This document shows, piece by piece, positions 6,318 to 9,377 of a stretch of 9,377 nucleotides of DNA. This stretch comes from CAVPGH01 sp046726955. Its GTDB lineage: Bacteria; Acidobacteriota; Vicinamibacteria; Fen-336. Positions within the stretch are counted from its first letter, which is position 1; the number at the start of each line of letters is the position of its first letter. The stretch is from assembly GCA_046726955.1 (NCBI GenBank), contig JBKPBQ010000257.1:1-9377 (forward strand). Reading direction: 5' to 3'. Both the position numbers and the translations under genes were made by a program. Below the pieces are notes generated by a model that had not been told where the DNA came from, did no database searches, and saw only the letters and a program-made list of their open reading frames with translations.

Positions 6318-7139
6318 TCAAGCCTTGTCCTTGCTCGCCTTGCGATCCGACCACTCCACCGCCATCTGATCGCCATTGCCGAGAGCCACGATCGAGCTCG
6401 TGAGCTTGTCCGTCTTCTTGGTGAAAGGAAGCTCCACCGAGTACGTGAGGTCCTCTCCCGAAGTGGTGCGGAGCTCGTAGCGGACGCGCTGGCGGCGAAA
6501 CAGCTCCTCGAGTCTCTCCTGCAGCTTGTCGGGCTCCATGGCCTTCACGCGGAGGAGAAAGTGCTTCCACCCCTCCGGCTCCAGCGACTCCAGGACCCAG
6601 ACCGCGGCGAGGATGAGGAGCGTCGAGAGCGCGGCCACGGTGTAGATGCCGACGCCGGCGGCGAGACCGAGGGCGAGGCAGGCGAGCATGACGCCCGCGT
6701 CCTTGGGGTCGTCCACCTTCGCGCGGTAGCGCACCAGGCTCGCCGCGCCCACGATGCCGAAGGCGCGGGCCAGGCTTGCGCCCACGACGATCATGACGAG
6801 CGCGCCCACCAGCGAGAGGATGATCTGGGTCTGGATCACGGCCGGGTTCCTCGGCGGCGTGCCGCGTCGGCGCGGACGAAAGGCGAGCGCGGACCCCAGC
6901 GCTCCCGCCACCGCGAGCCCGAGCAGCGCGTCGCGCAGCATCGCAGTTTCCGAGACGTGCCCGGGAGGGCTCGGGGCCTCGGTGAGCGGCGACGGCGTCG
7001 CCGCAGGTGCCGGTGCGACCGCGGCGGGAGTGGAGGCGAGCATCCACCGGCCGCTGGCCAGCACCAGCACCACGAGCAGGACGAAGAAGAAGACCCCCCT
7101 CGCGCGCGGCGTGTCGTCCGAAGTCGTTGCCCCCTTCAT
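6318..7139 (-). CDS. DUF4956-type integral membrane protein
   Basis: A 273-residue protein. An N-terminal hydrophobic segment (15-33) is followed by a Pro/Ala/Thr-rich linker (38-62). Four more hydrophobic segments lie at about 68-86, 105-123, 148-165 and 168-184. Between the third and fourth comes the conserved block RAFGIVGAASLVRYRAKV (125-142) followed by DDPKDAG. This is the signature I associate with DUF4956. Residues 188-265 are a soluble tail with a small alpha/beta pattern (FLLRVKAMEPDKLQERLEEL, then ELRTTSGEDLTYSVELPF). From memory, DUF4956 genes often sit beside VTC-type polyphosphate polymerase and CotH kinase genes. Neither is present here, but an unrelated kinase-like gene lies just upstream. 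The ATG at 7137-7139 is preceded by GGAAAGGTGG and follows the kinase stop by 26 nt. The family call is good; the molecular role is unknown. Confidence 0.82.
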   Translation of the reverse strand: MKGATTSDDTPRARGVFFFVLLVVLVLASGRWMLASTPAAVAPAPAATPSPLTEAPSPPGHVSETAMLRDALLGLAVAGALGSALAFRPRRRGTPPRNPAVIQTQIILSLVGALVMIVVGASLARAFGIVGAASLVRYRAKVDDPKDAGVMLACLALGLAAGVGIYTVAALSTLLILAAVWVLESLEPEGWKHFLLRVKAMEPDKLQERLEELFRRQRVRYELRTTSGEDLTYSVELPFTKKTDKLTSSIVALGNGDQMAVEWSDRKASKDKA

Positions 7140-7165
7140 GGCCACCTTTCCGCGCCTTGGCGCTC

Positions 7166-8374
7166 TCAGGGCGTCGGGCACGGCGCGCGGTCCGCGATCT
7201 GGCGAACCTTGCCCTCGAACGCCCGCACCCAGTTGTCCACGTTGCGGCTGGCGAGAGTCGCCCACGGGTAGTCGGCGAACCGCGCGCCTTCGAAGAGGTC
7301 GCGCGCTGCGTGGTCGGGAAGCCGTCGCAGCCGATCCAGCAGGAAGCGGCGGCCCGACTCCGTGATCGTCGCCTTCCCGAACGTCGCCCCGTGGAGCATC
7401 GGAGACTCGATCTCCACGACGCACGCCGCCTCGTCCTTCCAGACCGGGACCTGGCCCCACCCCTCCACGTCGAGCTTGCGCTCGTCCTTGCTGCCGCCCA
7501 CCCGTCCAAACGTGCCTCCGACGTCCTGCATGTAGGCGAAGGGCCGGCGGCAGGTGCCGTCGTCGCCGGCGGCACCGGGGAGGCACACGAGCCGCTGGTT
7601 GTCCCGCCGGTTGTCCCAGTTGTTGAGGACGACGGCGAGGAGGCGCAGGGCGTCGCGCTCGGCGCGGGTCGCGCCCGCCGGCGACGCCGTCGCGTCGAGC
7701 TCGTCGAAGCCCCAGCCCTCGCCCTTACCGTCCTCGATCTCCAGACCGGGGAGCCTCCGATCGATGGACACGTTGTGGAAGTCCACGAACCTGGTGTAGT
7801 CGATCGTCACCTTGACGCCGCCTTCGGGGTTCGCGTGGCCGAACTCTTGCGCGCAGCGAACCCGGAAGTCTTCGTAGGGGCTGGACAGGCAGCGGATGAG
7901 GGCGTCCGGCTCCTCGGGGCAGCCGAAGCAGCGGAGCGTCTCCAGGAGGTACACGCTATCGGTGCCCGCGCCGATCGCCTCGAGGAGGCGGCTCGCCGCG
8001 ACCTCGGTCTGGATCTCGGGGTTGTGGCCGTACTTGACCTTGAGGACCTCGCCGCCGGGGAACACGCAGCGGAACTTGGGGGTGGCGCCTGTCGCCTTGT
8101 CGAGGTGAAACTTGCAGACCGCCGAGCTTCGGAACGAGCCCCGGCCCGCGGGATTGTCTCGGAGGTCGATGTGCGAGACGGGCGGGGGGTCGTGCCAGAG
8201 CTTGGCGCGCGCGAGCGCGTCGAGGCGCAGCTCCCCCGCCCTGTCCGCCGGCATCTTGAGCTCGTCGTGACGCACGTGGGCCGCGAAGCCCTTGGCGGGG
8301 AGCACCTTCGGAAGCAGGTTCCCCGCGGGCCCGGCGAGGATCACGCTCGAGAGCGCGACCGCGAGAAGGGACAC
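7166..8374 (-). CDS. Exported HipA/PI3K-like atypical kinase-like protein
   Basis: A 402-residue protein with the ordered residues of an atypical kinase fold. EVLKVKYG (109-116) carries candidate ATP-binding lysines 112 and 114. Glu124 in TEVAASRLLEAIG is a candidate helix-C glutamate. LNNWDNRRDNQRL (250-262) has the D(x)4N catalytic loop (Asp254, Asn259), comparable to DRHNDN in PI3K-type kinases. MQDVGGTFG (282-290) supplies the DFG-like Asp284. Cysteine pairs such as RCFGCP (148-153) hint at disulfides or metal binding. The N-terminus SLLAVALSSVILAGPAGN looks like a short export signal but lacks the usual positive charges, so secretion is likely rather than certain. The GTG start at 8372-8374 lies one base after the upstream stop, implying coupled translation. 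From memory, similar unannotated proteins with CxGC and DNxxxxQRLVC patterns occur in acidobacteria. Kinase function and substrate (protein, lipid or small molecule) are inferred. Confidence 0.75.
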   Translation of the reverse strand: MSLLAVALSSVILAGPAGNLLPKVLPAKGFAAHVRHDELKMPADRAGELRLDALARAKLWHDPPPVSHIDLRDNPAGRGSFRSSAVCKFHLDKATGATPKFRCVFPGGEVLKVKYGHNPEIQTEVAASRLLEAIGAGTDSVYLLETLRCFGCPEEPDALIRCLSSPYEDFRVRCAQEFGHANPEGGVKVTIDYTRFVDFHNVSIDRRLPGLEIEDGKGEGWGFDELDATASPAGATRAERDALRLLAVVLNNWDNRRDNQRLVCLPGAAGDDGTCRRPFAYMQDVGGTFGRVGGSKDERKLDVEGWGQVPVWKDEAACVVEIESPMLHGATFGKATITESGRRFLLDRLRRLPDHAARDLFEGARFADYPWATLASRNVDNWVRAFEGKVRQIADRAPCPTP

Positions 8375-8375
8375 T

Positions 8376-9242
8376 TCAGCGGCGAGCCACCGGGACGGGC
8401 TGCTCCAGACGGAGCGTCACGACCGTACCCGCCGGCAGCTCCACCTCGTCACCCTTCGTCGCCACCACCGCTCCTCCGCCGCCAACGACGGCGCCGAGGA
8501 GCGCGCCCTTGCCGCCGCCCACGACGGCGCCCAACACCCCGCCGAGGACGGCGCCCAGGCCGACCTTGCTCTTGTCGACGCTGCTCTCGGAGAGGTCCAC
8601 GATCTTCGAGCGGATGTCCATCGTCCGTCCGTCCACGACGATCCGGTCGAAGCTGATCTCGAGACGTCCCCCGTGCGCGGGCCGCCGCGCCGGCTCGGCC
8701 TCGCGCACGATGCCGCGCACGGTCGCCCCCGCGGGAATCGCGACCATGCCGTCCACGCGGACCGCGTGGGCCACGGAGCCCTCGACGCGGTCTTCAGGTC
8801 GCGCCGTCTTCGAAGAGATGCTCTGCTGCAGCCGCACCGGGATCTCGGTGCCGTCGGGGATCGCGAAGTCGCGGCTCGTCCGCCGGTCGCTGGCCGAAGA
8901 CCCCGTCGAACGCTCGATGTCGCGGCGAAGGTCGCTCGTGGCCTGGCGCACCGAGTCCACGTCCGACTTGGATGCGCCCATCGATGCCCGGTCGTCGGCG
9001 GCTTCCTTCTGCACCACGTCGCGGATCCGGGTGAGGTCGTCGCGGATCGCGTCCGCGCGGCGCCGGTACTCGCGGGCGTGCGGATCGTCCTCTCGCAGAT
9101 TGGCCAGGCTGTCGTCGAGCCGCTCGACCTCGGCCTGCAGCTCCCGGAGGTCGGCGCGCGAGGCCGGCGCGGAGGACTGCGCGACCGCGGGCGCGGCCAG
9201 CAGGACGCAGAGCAAGGAGCACAACAAACCCGTTTTCTTCAT
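8376..9242 (-). CDS. Exported coiled-coil protein with a TrbI-like beta domain and glycine zipper
   Basis: A 288-residue protein. MKKTGLLCSLLCVLLAAPAVAQ (1-22) is a clear signal peptide, cleaved near AQ|SS. Residues 28-112 are highly charged with heptad-like Leu/Val spacing (LQAEVERLDDSLANLRE), consistent with a coiled coil. Residues 127-205 form a beta-rich domain starting AIPDGTEIPVRLQQSISS and including VAIPAGATVRGIV. It resembles the beta-barrel of TrbI/VirB10-like proteins. A glycine zipper follows (228-260: GLGAVLGGVLGAVVGGG and a second run), the kind of segment that inserts in or packs against a membrane. The C-terminus (ELPAGTVVTLRLEQPV) repeats the beta pattern. The ATG at 9240-9242 is preferred over an upstream GTG at 9323 because it begins the signal peptide and has AGAAGG just upstream. 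As first gene of the cluster it may be an envelope scaffold; that role is inferred and the family name is uncertain. Confidence 0.8.
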   Translation of the reverse strand: MKKTGLLCSLLCVLLAAPAVAQSSAPASRADLRELQAEVERLDDSLANLREDDPHAREYRRRADAIRDDLTRIRDVVQKEAADDRASMGASKSDVDSVRQATSDLRRDIERSTGSSASDRRTSRDFAIPDGTEIPVRLQQSISSKTARPEDRVEGSVAHAVRVDGMVAIPAGATVRGIVREAEPARRPAHGGRLEISFDRIVVDGRTMDIRSKIVDLSESSVDKSKVGLGAVLGGVLGAVVGGGKGALLGAVVGGGGAVVATKGDEVELPAGTVVTLRLEQPVPVARR

Positions 9243-9306
9243 GGCCTTCTCTTTCGTTGGTTCCCACATATGGGCAGCGACACCCGCCGCCCTCGGGGTA
9301 CTCAAG

Positions 9307-9322
9307 AGCAAGAGCCCGGCCA
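9307..9322 (-). promoter_or_regulatory. Candidate sigma-54 (-24/-12) promoter for the operon
   Basis: On the minus strand TGGCCGGGCTCTTGCT matches the sigma-54 consensus TGGCACG-N4-TTGCW at all but two fixed positions and keeps the GG-N10-GC spacing. Transcription would start about 12 nt downstream, near 9295, giving a leader of roughly 53 nt. No convincing TTGACA/TATAAT pair is seen in the 135-bp upstream region. A short dyad (CCCA-N4-TGGG, 9263-9274) lies in the predicted leader. Chance matches are commoner in GC-rich DNA, and any activator site would lie largely beyond the window, so the call is tentative. Confidence 0.35.
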
Positions 9323-9377
9323 CCGTCCGCGACGACGGAAATCCCGCGAGATGAGGGGCCTGGGGATCGCCAAGGGC

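Noticed and set aside
7140..7586. N-terminal extension of the DUF4956 frame to 7586
   Set aside because: It overlaps the well-supported 3' half of the kinase gene in another frame and is Arg-rich. The ATG at 7139 has a Shine-Dalgarno and starts a sensible membrane protein.
9351..9377. ATG on the plus strand near the right edge that might start a divergent gene
   Set aside because: Only nine codons are visible (MRGLGIAKG) with no clear Shine-Dalgarno, so it cannot be told from chance.

Overview
The window is very GC-rich and carries one compact run of seven minus-strand genes. Every protein in the run except the PLD-like one has a signal peptide or membrane segments, and two end as outer-membrane beta-barrels. 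That points to a GC-rich diderm (Gram-negative) bacterium. The protein families look like what I remember from Acidobacteriota (Thermoanaerobaculia-like) or Myxococcota, but nothing in the window settles the phylum.

Layout, left to right. Positions 3-140 are the 3' end of a plus-strand gene of unknown function that converges on the cluster. Positions 139-271 hold a small element bounded by 16-bp perfect inverted repeats, filling the gap between the convergent genes. The rest is minus-strand. In transcription order (right to left) it reads: a possible sigma-54 promoter (9307-9322); an exported coiled-coil/glycine-zipper protein (8376-9242); an exported HipA/PI3K-like atypical kinase (7166-8374); a DUF4956-type membrane protein (6318-7139); a cytoplasmic phospholipase D-like protein (5453-6313); a periplasmic kinase-like domain fused to an Omp85/BamA-type barrel (2946-5453); then a 110-bp gap with a good sigma-70-type promoter (2888-2916); a PorV/OmpP1-like barrel (1759-2835); and an exported purple-acid-phosphatase-like metallophosphoesterase (281-1756).

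Spacing is tight. The kinase gene starts 1 nt after the stop before it, DUF4956 starts 26 nt after the kinase, PLD starts 4 nt after DUF4956, the kinase-barrel start shares one base with the PLD stop (TGATG), and the phosphatase starts (probably at TTG) 2 nt after the PorV-like stop. The first five genes look like one operon and the last two like a second unit or sub-operon.

How the genes may work together (inference): the cluster combines two different kinase-like proteins outside the cytoplasm, one of them anchored to an outer-membrane barrel, with an exported phosphatase, a DUF4956 membrane protein and a PLD-like enzyme. It looks like an envelope phosphate-transfer system acting on an exported protein, lipid or polymer. 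From memory, Bacteroidota carry the metallophosphoesterase, kinase-like domain and Omp85 barrel as one polypeptide, whereas here the phosphatase and kinase-barrel are separate nearby genes. I know of no described system of exactly this composition, and the substrate cannot be read from the sequence.
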